Origin: SIG673 sp045638685
GTDB lineage: Bacteria > Bacillota > Clostridia > Oscillospirales > CAG-272
Direction of reading: 5' to 3'
Assembly: GCA_045638685.1 (NCBI GenBank)
Contig: JAZUBT010000014.1
Span: 3,858-67,857, forward strand
DNA length: 64,000 nucleotides
The stretch's first letter is position 1, and each line of letters starts with the position of its first letter. The translations under genes were made by a program, and so were the position numbers. Shown in pieces: positions 41,351 to 50,112 of this stretch. The notes under the pieces are model-generated. The model saw only the letters and a program-made list of their open reading frames with translations. It did no database searches and was not told the DNA's origin.

Positions 41351-44299
41351 TTATTTTGAGATTGCGGAGAAAAGACTGCGAAGTCTGATTTTTACCGCTC
41401 CGAGATTGGTTATTTCATCAATCTTAATCTGCGTGTATATCTTTCCCTCGCTGTCAAGTATAGCTCTCGTTTCGTCGGTTGTAATAGCGTCAACTCCGCA
41501 TCCGAAGGAGACAAGCTGAACGAGATCCATATCCGATTTGTTAGCTATGTATTTCGCCGCGGCGTAAAGTCTTGAATGGTAGGTCCACTGGTTAAGAACT
41601 CCAACCTTAAACCTCTCCATTTCACAGCTTACGCTGTCCTCGGTAATAACCGCCGCTCCGAGCGAGGTTATAAGCTTATTGATTCCGTGGTTAATTTCCG
41701 GATCAACGTGGTACGGCCTACCCGCGAGTATGATAATATGCCTACCCTCACGTCGAGCCGCCTCTACGTATTCCTTGCTCTTTAACCTAAGCGCGTTCAT
41801 GTGCGCGAAGTATTCACCGTAAGCCTTTTCCGTCGCTTTTTTAACGTCGGAAAGCTTGAATACTCCGCCAAAGTGCCCGTTCATCTTTTCGGCAAATTTC
41901 TTATAAAATTCCTTCGGCTTATGTATTCCGAAATAGTCGTAGATAAATTTCGTGCCCGAAAGGCTTTTTACGTTCGCCTGAAGCACCTCCGGATAGTACG
42001 CAACAACGGGACAGTTATAGTGGTTGTCTCCAAGTCCCTCGTCAAGATTATACGTAAGACAGGGATAGAATATCGCGTCAACGCCTTCCTTTAAGAGCGC
42101 CTCGATATGTCCGTGTATAAGCTTTGCGGGGAAGCAGATGGTATCCGAGGGAATTGACTGCTGACCGTCAAGATAAAGCTTACGGTTTGAAAGCGGTGAA
42201 ACCACAACCTCAAAGCCAAGCTCGGTAAGAAGCGTGTGCCAGAACGGAAGAAGCTCGTACATATTGAGACCGAGCGGTATGCCTATTCTGCCTTTATCTC
42301 CGGGAACGCCTTTATATTTAGATAAAAGCGTAAGCTTATATTCGTAAAGGTCAAGCCTGTTTTCTCCCTCTTTTTTACCGATAGGAGTATCACAGCGGTT
42401 ACCAGCTATAAATTTTCTCTTTTTTCCTCCCTCGGTCGCAAAGGTGTTAACGGTAAGCTTACAGTTGTTGGTACAGCCCTTGCAGGTCGTTGCCTTAACC
42501 TCGTGCTTAAAGCCTTCAAGCTCGGAAAGAGATAAAATACTACTCTTTTCTTCAGCTTTTTCTTGCGCGTACAGTGCGGCACCGTAAGCACCCATAAGTC
42601 CCGCTATATCAGGTCTTACGACGTTCATTCCGATTTCCTTTTCAAAGGCGCGCAGAACAGCGTCGTTAAAGAACGTTCCTCCCTGAACGACTATGTTTTT
42701 TCCAAGCGAAACGGACGCGTCCTTCGTCGTCGCTCTTATAACCTTATAAAGCGCGTTTTTAACAACCGACATAGAAAGACCTGCCGATATGTTGTCAATG
42801 GTAGCTCCGTCCTTCTGTGCCTGCTTTACCGATGAATTCATAAACACGGTGCAGCGAGATCCAAGCTCAACCGGTGCCTTAGCGAAAAGCCCAAGCCTTG
42901 CAAAGTCTGCTATATCGTATTTAAGCGCTCCCGCGAAGGTCTGCAAAAATGAGCCACAGCCAGACGAGCAAGCCTCGTTAAGGAATATATTATCTACTAC
43001 ACCGCTTGCAATTTTAAAGCATTTTATGTCCTGACCGCCGATATCAAGTATAAAATCAACGTCGGGCTTAAAATGTCTTGCTGCATAGAAATGCGCCACC
43101 GTTTCAACAAGACCGAAGTCAAGCGAAAAGGCGTTCTTTATTATCTCCTCACCGTAACCGGTAGCGGCAGCAGCGGCTATTTTCAGGTTTGGATATTCTC
43201 TGTAAAACTCCTTTAAAAAGTCAAGCACTATCGGAACGGGATTTCCGCTGTTGCTTCTGTAAACCGAATGAAGAAGTCTTCCCTTACCGTCGGTTACCGC
43301 GCATTTAAGCGTTGTTGAGCCTGCGTCTATTCCGAGATAAACGCTTCCCTCCGATGCACCGGGCTCCGCTCTTTCAACCTTATCAAGAGCGTGTCTTTCG
43401 TAAAACTCCTTATATTCCTCCTCGCTTTCAAAAAGCGGCTCGGTGGACTTATATTTGGCATCTGTTTTTCTTTCGGCGATAGCCTTTGAAATATCGCCTA
43501 TTTTGTAGGTTTTCTCCTGCGGAGCCATAGCTGCACCCATCGCAACGAAGCTCAGCGAGTTTTCGGGGCAAAAGCCTTTAACCTTAAGAGTATGGTCAAA
43601 CGCCTCGCGCAGCTGAGAATGGAAGGTAAGCGGTCCTCCAAGGTAAAGGACATTTCCTTTAATCTGCCTACCCTGAGCAAGTCCCGCTACCGTTTGATTT
43701 ACTACCGCGTAAAAAATTGACGCGGAGATATCTGGTATTCTCGCCCCCTGATTTAACAGCGGCTGTATATCGCTTTTTGCGAAAACTCCGCATCTTGAAG
43801 CGATAACGTATATTTTTTCATATTTTTTTGCTTCCTCATCCATTTCGTCGGGCGTTATTCCGAGCAGCGTTGCCATCTGGTCGATAAACGCGCCCGTTCC
43901 GCCCGCGCAGGAGCCGTTCATTCTTACCTCAAGCTCCTTTTCGCCGCTTTCCTCCCCCGTTAAAAACAGTATTTTTGCATCCTCTCCGCCAAGCTCTATG
44001 ACGGCGTCCGTTTCGGGAGCGTATTTCAGTACCGCGGTACGGGTAGCATAGACCTCCTGAACAAAAGGAAAGCCCGCGTCCTCCGCAAAGCCCATTCCGG
44101 CAGATCCGGATATACAAAGCTTAACCTCGTCGCTATCCGAAAGATTAAATTTATTTTTTATTTTTTCGATAAGCGCCGTTGCCTTCGGGGGAATCTCAGA
44201 AAAATGTCTTTCGTAGGAATCAAATATAAGCTCCCCGTCCTCGTTAATTACCGCGCTTTTTATAGTTGTTGAACCGATATCAAGTCCGATATTCAGCAT
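41351..44299 (-). CDS. Acyl-CoA dehydratase activase (two BcrA/BadF domains + DUF2229)
   Basis: 982 residues from the ATG at 44299 (AAAGG upstream; a GTG three codons earlier is less likely). Two ASKHA-type ATPase domains: the first opens NIGLDIGSTTIKSAV with GSCAGGTGAF, the second YLGIDAGSTTLKCAV with EACSSGCGSF. In each, the Cys of those loops can bind a bridging [4Fe-4S] cluster. A Cys motif CKGCTNNCKLTV and a DUF2229 part follow. Activases of this group inject high-energy electrons into dehydratases at ATP cost. No classic HgdA/HgdB substrate subunits are adjacent. Confidence 0.9.
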   Translation of the reverse strand: MLNIGLDIGSTTIKSAVINEDGELIFDSYERHFSEIPPKATALIEKIKNKFNLSDSDEVKLCISGSAGMGFAEDAGFPFVQEVYATRTAVLKYAPETDAVIELGGEDAKILFLTGEESGEKELEVRMNGSCAGGTGAFIDQMATLLGITPDEMDEEAKKYEKIYVIASRCGVFAKSDIQPLLNQGARIPDISASIFYAVVNQTVAGLAQGRQIKGNVLYLGGPLTFHSQLREAFDHTLKVKGFCPENSLSFVAMGAAMAPQEKTYKIGDISKAIAERKTDAKYKSTEPLFESEEEYKEFYERHALDKVERAEPGASEGSVYLGIDAGSTTLKCAVTDGKGRLLHSVYRSNSGNPVPIVLDFLKEFYREYPNLKIAAAAATGYGEEIIKNAFSLDFGLVETVAHFYAARHFKPDVDFILDIGGQDIKCFKIASGVVDNIFLNEACSSGCGSFLQTFAGALKYDIADFARLGLFAKAPVELGSRCTVFMNSSVKQAQKDGATIDNISAGLSMSVVKNALYKVIRATTKDASVSLGKNIVVQGGTFFNDAVLRAFEKEIGMNVVRPDIAGLMGAYGAALYAQEKAEEKSSILSLSELEGFKHEVKATTCKGCTNNCKLTVNTFATEGGKKRKFIAGNRCDTPIGKKEGENRLDLYEYKLTLLSKYKGVPGDKGRIGIPLGLNMYELLPFWHTLLTELGFEVVVSPLSNRKLYLDGQQSIPSDTICFPAKLIHGHIEALLKEGVDAIFYPCLTYNLDEGLGDNHYNCPVVAYYPEVLQANVKSLSGTKFIYDYFGIHKPKEFYKKFAEKMNGHFGGVFKLSDVKKATEKAYGEYFAHMNALRLKSKEYVEAARREGRHIIILAGRPYHVDPEINHGINKLITSLGAAVITEDSVSCEMERFKVGVLNQWTYHSRLYAAAKYIANKSDMDLVQLVSFGCGVDAITTDETRAILDSEGKIYTQIKIDEITNLGAVKIRLRSLFSAISK

Positions 44300-44438
44300 A
44301 TATATCACCTTTATTATTAAATTAAAATTTGAAAATAAGTATAAAAATTAACTTATTAGTTTAATTTTAACAGAGATTAATGTATATGTCGTGAATATAT
44401 TTTTGTAATTTTATAAATAAACGCAAAAAAAGAACGCA

Positions 44439-44481
44439 CCCCGAAACGCTCATTTTACAAATTTCGGGGGGCTTTTTTATT
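44439..44481. terminator. Hairpin with U-runs on both sides upstream of the activase gene
   Basis: CCCCGAAA (44439-44446) and TTTCGGGG (44462-44469), followed on plus by GGCTTTTTTATTTTT and on minus by TGCGTTCTTTTTTT. It insulates the activase gene from the small-RNA region. Confidence 0.75.
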
Positions 44482-44802
44482 TTTATTGACCTATGTTGAA
44501 ACACTTTTTCATTAAAGCATTCATAGGGAAAGGCACAGCTTTAAGGGAATAAAAAGCGATAGCTTTTCTTTTTTTACTGCCGCTTTGAAGCGAGTGAGGA
44601 TTATAAGTTAAAGGCGCATTTATAGACATTATTTGATTTTATTCGCTCATATTTAGCTTTTTATTAATATATAGCGCTTGTTAACCGCCGTTTACTTAAA
44701 CGTATATAAAGAAAATAATCTTAAATCCAAAGCCTCACTAAAAACTTTTGTTATTATTAAACCATCAAAGCGTAAGAAGGTTTTTTGTCTGCCCTAAATG
44801 GT
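44482..44802. other. Intergenic stretch without recognised gene
   Basis: AT-rich and without a convincing open frame. A small hairpin, AAAAGC-GATA-GCTTTT (about 44559-44573), followed by CTTTTTTT on the plus strand could end a short plus-strand RNA, but no good promoter was found for it. Confidence 0.4.
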
Positions 44803-44881
44803 AAAACAAAAGAGTTGGGAACGCAGAAGTGAACTCTCTTGTTGCAAAGACAATAAGAGGCTCGTCGCAGAATCCCAACTC
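44803..44881 (-). ncRNA. Candidate small structured RNA, about 79 nt
   Basis: The minus strand starts at GAGTTGGGA (44881-44873), exactly 7 nt after a TATACT, and closes with TCCCAACTC (44820-44812) and TTTTGTTTT. Within is a hairpin CTCTTATTG/CAACAAGAG. Between the two stems a large internal bubble shows TTCTGCG once on each side. The outer stem plus U tail makes the RNA its own terminator. No open frame. It does not match tmRNA, SRP RNA, 6S RNA or a riboswitch class I know. Confidence 0.7.
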
Positions 44882-44888
44882 AAATGGT

Positions 44889-44918
44889 AGTATAACAAAA
44901 AAAACTGCCAACTGTCAA
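44889..44918 (-). promoter_or_regulatory. Promoter of the candidate small RNA
   Basis: Minus strand TTGACA (44918-44913), 18 bp, TATACT (44894-44889), ending 7 nt before the RNA's first stem. Confidence 0.78.
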
Positions 44919-44946
44919 GGGTAGGATTTTAAATTAATATTCCACT

Positions 44947-44982
44947 AAAAAACTGAGCGTCCCGTTTTAAGGGGACGCTCAG
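44947..44982 (-). terminator. hydA: hydCBA operon terminator
   Basis: CTGAGCGTCCC and GGGACGCTCAG (44982-44953) form 11 perfect pairs, then TTTTTT on the minus strand. Confidence 0.92.
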
Positions 44983-45004
44983 CCGTTATAATTTTATATT
45001 AAAC

Positions 45005-46756
45005 TTATATAAAATACCTTTCCTTTGCGGAATAAGTGGTGTGAAGAAGCTCGTGCGCCTTGTGTCCGCCGGGCTCACCGAGGAACTCCTCGTAGATAGC
45101 CTTGATTTCGGGGTTCTCATGAGATTTACGTACAGACTTGCTTGCGTCCTCGTCGTAGAGAGCCTTAGCGCGGAGCGCCTTAACGTCAATGTACTGAAGA
45201 TCTTTTGAAGAAACAATAGGCTGTCCGCCTCCCGTTACGCATCCGCCGGGACAACACATAACCTCGATAAAGTGATAGTTCTTCTCGCCGCTCTTTACAG
45301 CCTCAAGAACCTTCTTCGCGTTCGCGGTGCCGTGAGCTACCGCAACGTTTATCTGCTTACCGTTAAGGTCTATCGTTGCTTCCTTAACGCCGGTTGTTCC
45401 TCTGACCGCCTCGAAGTTTACGTTTTCAAGAGTTTTACCGGTTACTATCTCATAAACGGTACGGAGAGCTGCCTCCATAACTCCTCCGGTTGCTCCAAAG
45501 ATATCAGCGGCTCCCGCAGAAGCTCCCATTACAGAATCAAACTGCTCGTCGGGAAGTCTTGCGAAATCTATACCTGCCTGCTTAATCATTCTTGCAAGCT
45601 CACGAACGGTTATTACGTGGTCAACGTCCTTCATGCCATTGTTTCCAAGCTCGGGGCGGTTTGCCTCGTACTTTTTAGCGGTACAGGGCATTACCGAAAC
45701 AACTACTATCGACTTAGGATCAATTCCCATCTTCTCTGCGTAATAGGTCTTAGCCATTGCGCCCGTCATCTCGTGAGGAGACTTGCAGGAGGAGAGGTTG
45801 GGGATAAATTCGGGGTAGAACTTCTCACAGTAGGAAACCCATCCGGGAGAACAGGAGGTTATCATAGGAAGAACTGCGTTCTTGTCGCCAAGGCGATGGA
45901 TAAGCTCGGTTCCCTCCTCCATTATGGTAAGGTCTGCGCCGAAGTTGGTATCAAATACCTTGTCAAATCCGAGACGGCGGAGAGCCGCTACGAGCTTACC
46001 GGTCTGAGCAACGCCCATAGGAAGTCCGAATTCCTCTCCGATGGATGCCCTTACTGCCGGAGCGGGCTGTACGACTACGTGCTTATTGGGATCGCTGATT
46101 GCTGCCCATACGTCGTCGATGCTCTCTTTTTCATGGAGAGCTCCAACAGGACAAGCAACTATACACTGTCCGCAGTTTACACAGGAGGTAGCCATAAGGG
46201 GACGTCCGAATATCGGGCCTATCTGAGTCTTAAAGCCTCTCTTAGATACGCCGATAGCTCCGATTTCCTGAACGTTGGTACAAGCAGCTACGCAGCGGCG
46301 GCAGTTTATACACTTGGAGTTGTCTCTTACGATAGAGGGAGAAAGGTCGTCAACGCTTGTTTCCTTGTTTGCTCCGTCGTAAGGATACTCCTTAACGCCG
46401 TATTCACGGCAGAGAGCCTGAAGCTCACAGTTTTCGGAGCGTACACAAGAGGTACACTCTCTGTTATGAGAAGCGAGAAGCAGCTCGAGATTTACCTTGC
46501 GCTGCTTACGAAGCTGCTCGGTGTTGGTACGCACTACCATTCCCTCTGCTGCGGGCATTACGCACGCTGCGGCAAGTCCTCTTGCCTTCTCTATTTCAAC
46601 GAGACATATACGGCAAGCGCCTATCTGCTGTACGTCTTTAAGATAACAGAGTGTGGGAACGTTTATATTCGCGGCTCTTGCCGCCTCAAGAACGGTGGAG
46701 CCTTCGGGAACCGTAACGCTTACGCCGTCTATTGTTAAAGTAATCATATTTTCCAT
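45005..46756 (-). CDS. hydA: [FeFe]-hydrogenase catalytic subunit, NADH-linked multimeric type
   Basis: 583 residues from the ATG at 46756, which has GGGAGGAG 8 bases upstream. N-terminal [2Fe-2S] domain (IGACRICLVE), His-ligated cluster domain (HNRECTSCVRSENCELQ), two [4Fe-4S] ferredoxin motifs (CINCRRCVAACTN, CVNCGQCIVACPV), then the H-cluster domain with TSCSPGW, SVMPCTAKKYEANRPE and EVMCCPGGCVTGG. A Ser follows the first Cys in TSC-S-PGW where monomeric enzymes usually have Cys. Reversible H2 formation, probably coupled to NADH and ferredoxin through HydB and HydC. Confidence 0.95.
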   Translation of the reverse strand: MENMITLTIDGVSVTVPEGSTVLEAARAANINVPTLCYLKDVQQIGACRICLVEIEKARGLAAACVMPAAEGMVVRTNTEQLRKQRKVNLELLLASHNRECTSCVRSENCELQALCREYGVKEYPYDGANKETSVDDLSPSIVRDNSKCINCRRCVAACTNVQEIGAIGVSKRGFKTQIGPIFGRPLMATSCVNCGQCIVACPVGALHEKESIDDVWAAISDPNKHVVVQPAPAVRASIGEEFGLPMGVAQTGKLVAALRRLGFDKVFDTNFGADLTIMEEGTELIHRLGDKNAVLPMITSCSPGWVSYCEKFYPEFIPNLSSCKSPHEMTGAMAKTYYAEKMGIDPKSIVVVSVMPCTAKKYEANRPELGNNGMKDVDHVITVRELARMIKQAGIDFARLPDEQFDSVMGASAGAADIFGATGGVMEAALRTVYEIVTGKTLENVNFEAVRGTTGVKEATIDLNGKQINVAVAHGTANAKKVLEAVKSGEKNYHFIEVMCCPGGCVTGGGQPIVSSKDLQYIDVKALRAKALYDEDASKSVRKSHENPEIKAIYEEFLGEPGGHKAHELLHTTYSAKERYFI

Positions 46757-46773
46757 TTCTTTAGCTCCTCCCA

Positions 46774-48651
46774 TTATTTCTTGCTTATTGCGCCGAACTT
46801 ACAGCTATCGATACATACGCCGCACTTTACGCACTTAGTCTGGTCGATAACAAACGGCTTCTTAATTTCTCCGCTGATTGCGCCGACAGGACACTTCTTG
46901 GCACAGAGCGAGCAGCCCTTACACTTACCGGGATCAATTACAATCTTAGCGAGCTTCGAGCAGCAGCCTGCGGGACAACGCTTCTCGTAAACGTGCGCCT
47001 CATACTCCTCGCGGAAATAACGAAGGGTTGAGAGAACAGGGTTAGGAGCAGTCTGTCCGAGTCCGCAAAGCGAGGACGTCTTAATAGCATTGGCAAGCTC
47101 TTCAAGCTTTTCAATATCGCCATCCTCACCCTTACCGTCTGTGATTTTATTGAGAAGTTCAAGCATTCTCTTGGTTCCTTCACGGCAAGGAGTACACTTA
47201 CCGCAGGATTCATCAACGGTAAACTCAAGGAAGAATTTAGCAATGTCAACCATACAGTTATCTTCGTCCATAACTATAAGTCCGCCTGAACCCATCATGG
47301 AGCCGATAGCCATAAGAGAGTCATAGTCAACGGGAGTATCAAGAAGGGACGGAGGAATACATCCGCCGGAAGGACCTCCGGTCTGTGCCGCCTTGAACTT
47401 CTTGCCGTTCGGGATACCGCCTCCGATGTCGAAGATGATTTCTCTTACGGTGGTTCCCATCGGAACCTCAACAAGTCCTGTGTTAACTATCTTTCCACCG
47501 AGAGCGAATACCTTAGTACCCTTAGACTTTTCGGTACCCATGGACTTAAACCACTCTGCACCGTTAAGTATAATCTGAGGAATATTAGCGTAGGTTTCAA
47601 CGTTGTTAAGTACGGTAGGCTTTCCGAAAACACCCTTTACTGCGGGGAACGGAGGACGCGGACGCGGCTCTCCTCTCTTACCCTCAATAGATGTCATAAG
47701 AGCGGTTTCCTCTCCGCAAACAAATGCTCCCGCACCGAGTCTGATTTCAAGGTCGAAGCAGAAATCCGTTCCGAAAATATTTTTTCCGAGAAGTCCCTTT
47801 TCTCTTGCCTGATTGATAGCAAGTGCAAGACGCTTAACAGCAATCGGATACTCTGCGCGGACGTAGATATATCCCTGGTCTGCGCCTATAACGTAACCGG
47901 CAATAGCCATAGCCTCTATAAGCGAGTGGGGATCTCCTTCAAGAACGGAGCGGTCCATAAATGCTCCCGGGTCGCCCTCGTCTCCGTTACAGCAAACGTA
48001 CTTTTTAACATTTCCTCTGTTACCCGATGCGAATTTCCATTTAAGACCGGTCGGGAAGCCTGCGCCTCCTCTTCCTCTGAGTCCGGAATCGAGCATAATG
48101 TTAATTATGTCCTCGGGGCTGTACTCAAAGAGACATTTTGCGAGCGCCTGATAACCGTCGAACGCTATGTAATCCTCGATAACCTCGGGATCAACAACTC
48201 CACAGTTTCTGAGCGCGACACGCTGCTGCTTCTTATAGAAATGCATATCGAAGAGCTTTTCCTTAACCTCTCCGGTGGTCTTCTCGTGATAAACGAGGTC
48301 GTCTATGATTTTTCCGCCGACTATGTGCTCGTCAACTATTCTCGCTACGTTTTCAATCTGGCACTGAGCGTAGAATACGCCTTCCGGATAAACGATAACG
48401 ATAGGTCCGAGCTCACAAAGTCCGAAGCAACCGGTACGGACTATCTGAACGGAATCGGTAAGGCCTCTTTCGGCGAGCTGAGCAGTAAACTCATCAATAA
48501 GCTTATTGGAGCCGGAGGAAGTACATCCGGTTCCGCCGCAAACGAGAACCTGTCTCTTATATTTAATGTTTTCTGTTGCCTTATGTGTATGGCGCATGCT
48601 AATCTGAGGAAGAGCTTCCGCCTGTATTTTCTTAAGTTCTTCTAACGTCAT
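46774..48651 (-). CDS. hydB: Hydrogenase flavoprotein subunit (NuoF-like)
   Basis: 625 residues. An N-terminal thioredoxin-like [2Fe-2S] domain (VLVCGGTGCTSSGS) is followed by the FMN/NADH domain (GLRGRGGAGFPTGLKWKFA, CNGDEGDPGAFMDRS) and SLBB. The N3 [4Fe-4S] motif is ESCGKCTPCREG, and a C-terminal pair of ferredoxin motifs is CKGCSLCAKKCPVGAI and CVKCGVCIDSCKFGAI. This layout is typical of HydB/HndC of bifurcating hydrogenases. 17 bp separate it from hydA and 17 bp from hydC. Confidence 0.95.
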   Translation of the reverse strand: MTLEELKKIQAEALPQISMRHTHKATENIKYKRQVLVCGGTGCTSSGSNKLIDEFTAQLAERGLTDSVQIVRTGCFGLCELGPIVIVYPEGVFYAQCQIENVARIVDEHIVGGKIIDDLVYHEKTTGEVKEKLFDMHFYKKQQRVALRNCGVVDPEVIEDYIAFDGYQALAKCLFEYSPEDIINIMLDSGLRGRGGAGFPTGLKWKFASGNRGNVKKYVCCNGDEGDPGAFMDRSVLEGDPHSLIEAMAIAGYVIGADQGYIYVRAEYPIAVKRLALAINQAREKGLLGKNIFGTDFCFDLEIRLGAGAFVCGEETALMTSIEGKRGEPRPRPPFPAVKGVFGKPTVLNNVETYANIPQIILNGAEWFKSMGTEKSKGTKVFALGGKIVNTGLVEVPMGTTVREIIFDIGGGIPNGKKFKAAQTGGPSGGCIPPSLLDTPVDYDSLMAIGSMMGSGGLIVMDEDNCMVDIAKFFLEFTVDESCGKCTPCREGTKRMLELLNKITDGKGEDGDIEKLEELANAIKTSSLCGLGQTAPNPVLSTLRYFREEYEAHVYEKRCPAGCCSKLAKIVIDPGKCKGCSLCAKKCPVGAISGEIKKPFVIDQTKCVKCGVCIDSCKFGAISKK

Positions 48652-48668
48652 TTCTATCCCCTCCTAAA

Positions 48669-49145
48669 TCAATATTTTGCAAGGATATCTTTTATCATAT
48701 CAGGAGTAAGCTTACCGTAAACGTCTTCGTTTATGGTCATAACCGGAGCAAGTCCGCAGCATCCGAGACAACGGGTATCCTGAATGGTGAATTTTCCGTC
48801 TTCTGTTGTTTCATTAGAGGTAATACCGAGTTCCTTTTCTACCTCAGCGAGAACCGCCGCGCTGCCTTTAACGTAGCAAGCGGTACCCTGACAAACGCTT
48901 ATGATATTGTCGCCCTTGGGCTGAAGCGAGAACTGAGCGTAGAAGGTAGCGACGCCGTAAACCTCCGTAACCGGGATTCCGAGCGAGTCCGCTATGAGTA
49001 ACTGGGTTTCGAGTGAGAGATAACCAAAAGATTCCTGAGCGTACTGCATGACGGGCATGAGCGGTCCGGGCATACTCTTATGCTCTTCGATAAACGCTTT
49101 AAGCTCTTCGGTCTTTTTCGCTATCTGTTCGGGTGTAAGTGCCAT
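48669..49145 (-). CDS. hydC: Hydrogenase [2Fe-2S] subunit (NuoE-like)
   Basis: 158 residues from the ATG at 49145, preceded by AGGAGG; the open frame extends 29 codons upstream through the promoter. Thioredoxin-like fold with cluster Cys in CQGTACYVKG and DTRCLGCCGLAPVM. Passes electrons to the HydB flavin. First gene of the hydCBA operon. Confidence 0.95.
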   Translation of the reverse strand: MALTPEQIAKKTEELKAFIEEHKSMPGPLMPVMQYAQESFGYLSLETQLLIADSLGIPVTEVYGVATFYAQFSLQPKGDNIISVCQGTACYVKGSAAVLAEVEKELGITSNETTEDGKFTIQDTRCLGCCGLAPVMTINEDVYGKLTPDMIKDILAKY

Positions 49146-49190
49146 AACATATCCTCCTAAATAAAAGTTAATATTTTTTATATCGTGAAT

Positions 49191-49219
49191 ATTATACCAT
49201 AGTTGCTTTCTTTTTTCAA
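49191..49219 (-). promoter_or_regulatory. hydC: hydCBA promoter
   Basis: Minus strand TTGAAA (49219-49214), 17 bp, TATAAT (49196-49191). No Rex or other palindrome is obvious around it. The stretch 49220-49389 upstream shows nothing further. Confidence 0.85.
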
Positions 49220-49394
49220 TCCCTAAACGCAAAAATTAATAATTTAGTTACTTATCAAATTTTTACAAATCGCGTGATTATTCTTTGATTTTCGACTTTG
49301 CTTTTTCTCTCGTAAACCTCGGATGCCTTCAGATACAATTCTACGTGAATTTTATTCAGATTCGTAATCAAGTCCATCCTGCTGCTAAAAAACA

Positions 49395-49421
49395 AAAACC
49401 GCAGAATTTCTCTGCGGTTTT
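49395..49421 (-). terminator. ydbC: ydbC terminator
   Basis: AAAACCGCAGA and TCTGCGGTTTT hairpin with TTTTTGTTTTTT following on the minus strand. Confidence 0.88.
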
Positions 49422-49461
49422 GTTTTATAAAAGTGTCGCGCTAAACTATGCGGTTTCTTGA

Positions 49462-49686
49462 TTAGTCAAGGTCAATAGAAGCAAGAACGTTCTTAAGCTC
49501 TTTTATCTCAGCAGCCGTAAGAGTTATTCCTTTACCCATTCTCTCCATGTCGTCAGACCACGTACGAATATCGTAAACAGGCTCTCTTTCGTTCCAGCTT
49601 ATAAGATTTAAAGCCTTCTTCCAGCCGTTTCCGGTTTCGGAAAGGACTCCAACCTCTTTTACTACCTCGTATTTAATCTCTGCCAT
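49462..49686 (-). CDS. ydbC: YdbC family protein (PC4-like ssDNA-binding)
   Basis: 74 residues. GWKKALNLISWNEREPVYDIRTW and KMGKGITLT-like segments match the Firmicute YdbC family, which has the PC4 transcription-coactivator fold and binds single-stranded nucleic acid. AAAGGGGACG precedes the ATG. Monocistronic with its own promoter and terminator. The cellular role of the family is poorly known. Confidence 0.92.
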   Translation of the reverse strand: MAEIKYEVVKEVGVLSETGNGWKKALNLISWNEREPVYDIRTWSDDMERMGKGITLTAAEIKELKNVLASIDLD

Positions 49687-49740
49687 TTCCGCGTCCCCTT
49701 TCTTTAAATAAAATAATTTATTTTTTACGTATATGTTTAG

Positions 49741-49769
49741 AGTATATCATATTATTTTATTATTGTCAA
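49741..49769 (-). promoter_or_regulatory. ydbC: ydbC promoter
   Basis: Minus strand TTGACA (49769-49764), 17 bp, TATACT (49746-49741). From 49770 to 50112 the DNA is very AT-rich and I see no gene, hairpin or ordered repeat. Confidence 0.82.
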
Positions 49770-50112
49770 GGGGTTTTTTGTTTATTTTTACATAAAATGC
49801 AAATAAATTGTAAAAAAAAGCTAAATTTTAGAGTTTAAAATTCACAAATTCTTTTCGATTTAGTCTAAGTCGTTCTTTTTTAAAACAATTATCAAACGTT
49901 TTACTATGTGTTTTAGGTAATTTTAACCAAGCGCATTTTACATTCATTTTGCATTCAAAAGCTATAATTAATAATAATGTATAATTAATATAATAAGGTA
50001 AGATTAATTACGTCTCAACACTTAAAAACCCAAGATAAAACTGCACTTTTCGACTATTAATATGTTATTTCAAGCATTTTTACGTTATATAGATACGCAA
50101 TAAGACGTTTTA

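Noticed and set aside
44803..44881. 6S RNA, SRP RNA or tmRNA
   Set aside because: Length about 79 nt and the sequence lacks the conserved blocks of each.
45272..46738. Plus-strand frame of 488 codons opposite hydA
   Set aside because: Antisense to a certain, highly conserved gene; codon content is a mirror of hydA, and no ribosome site or family motif.
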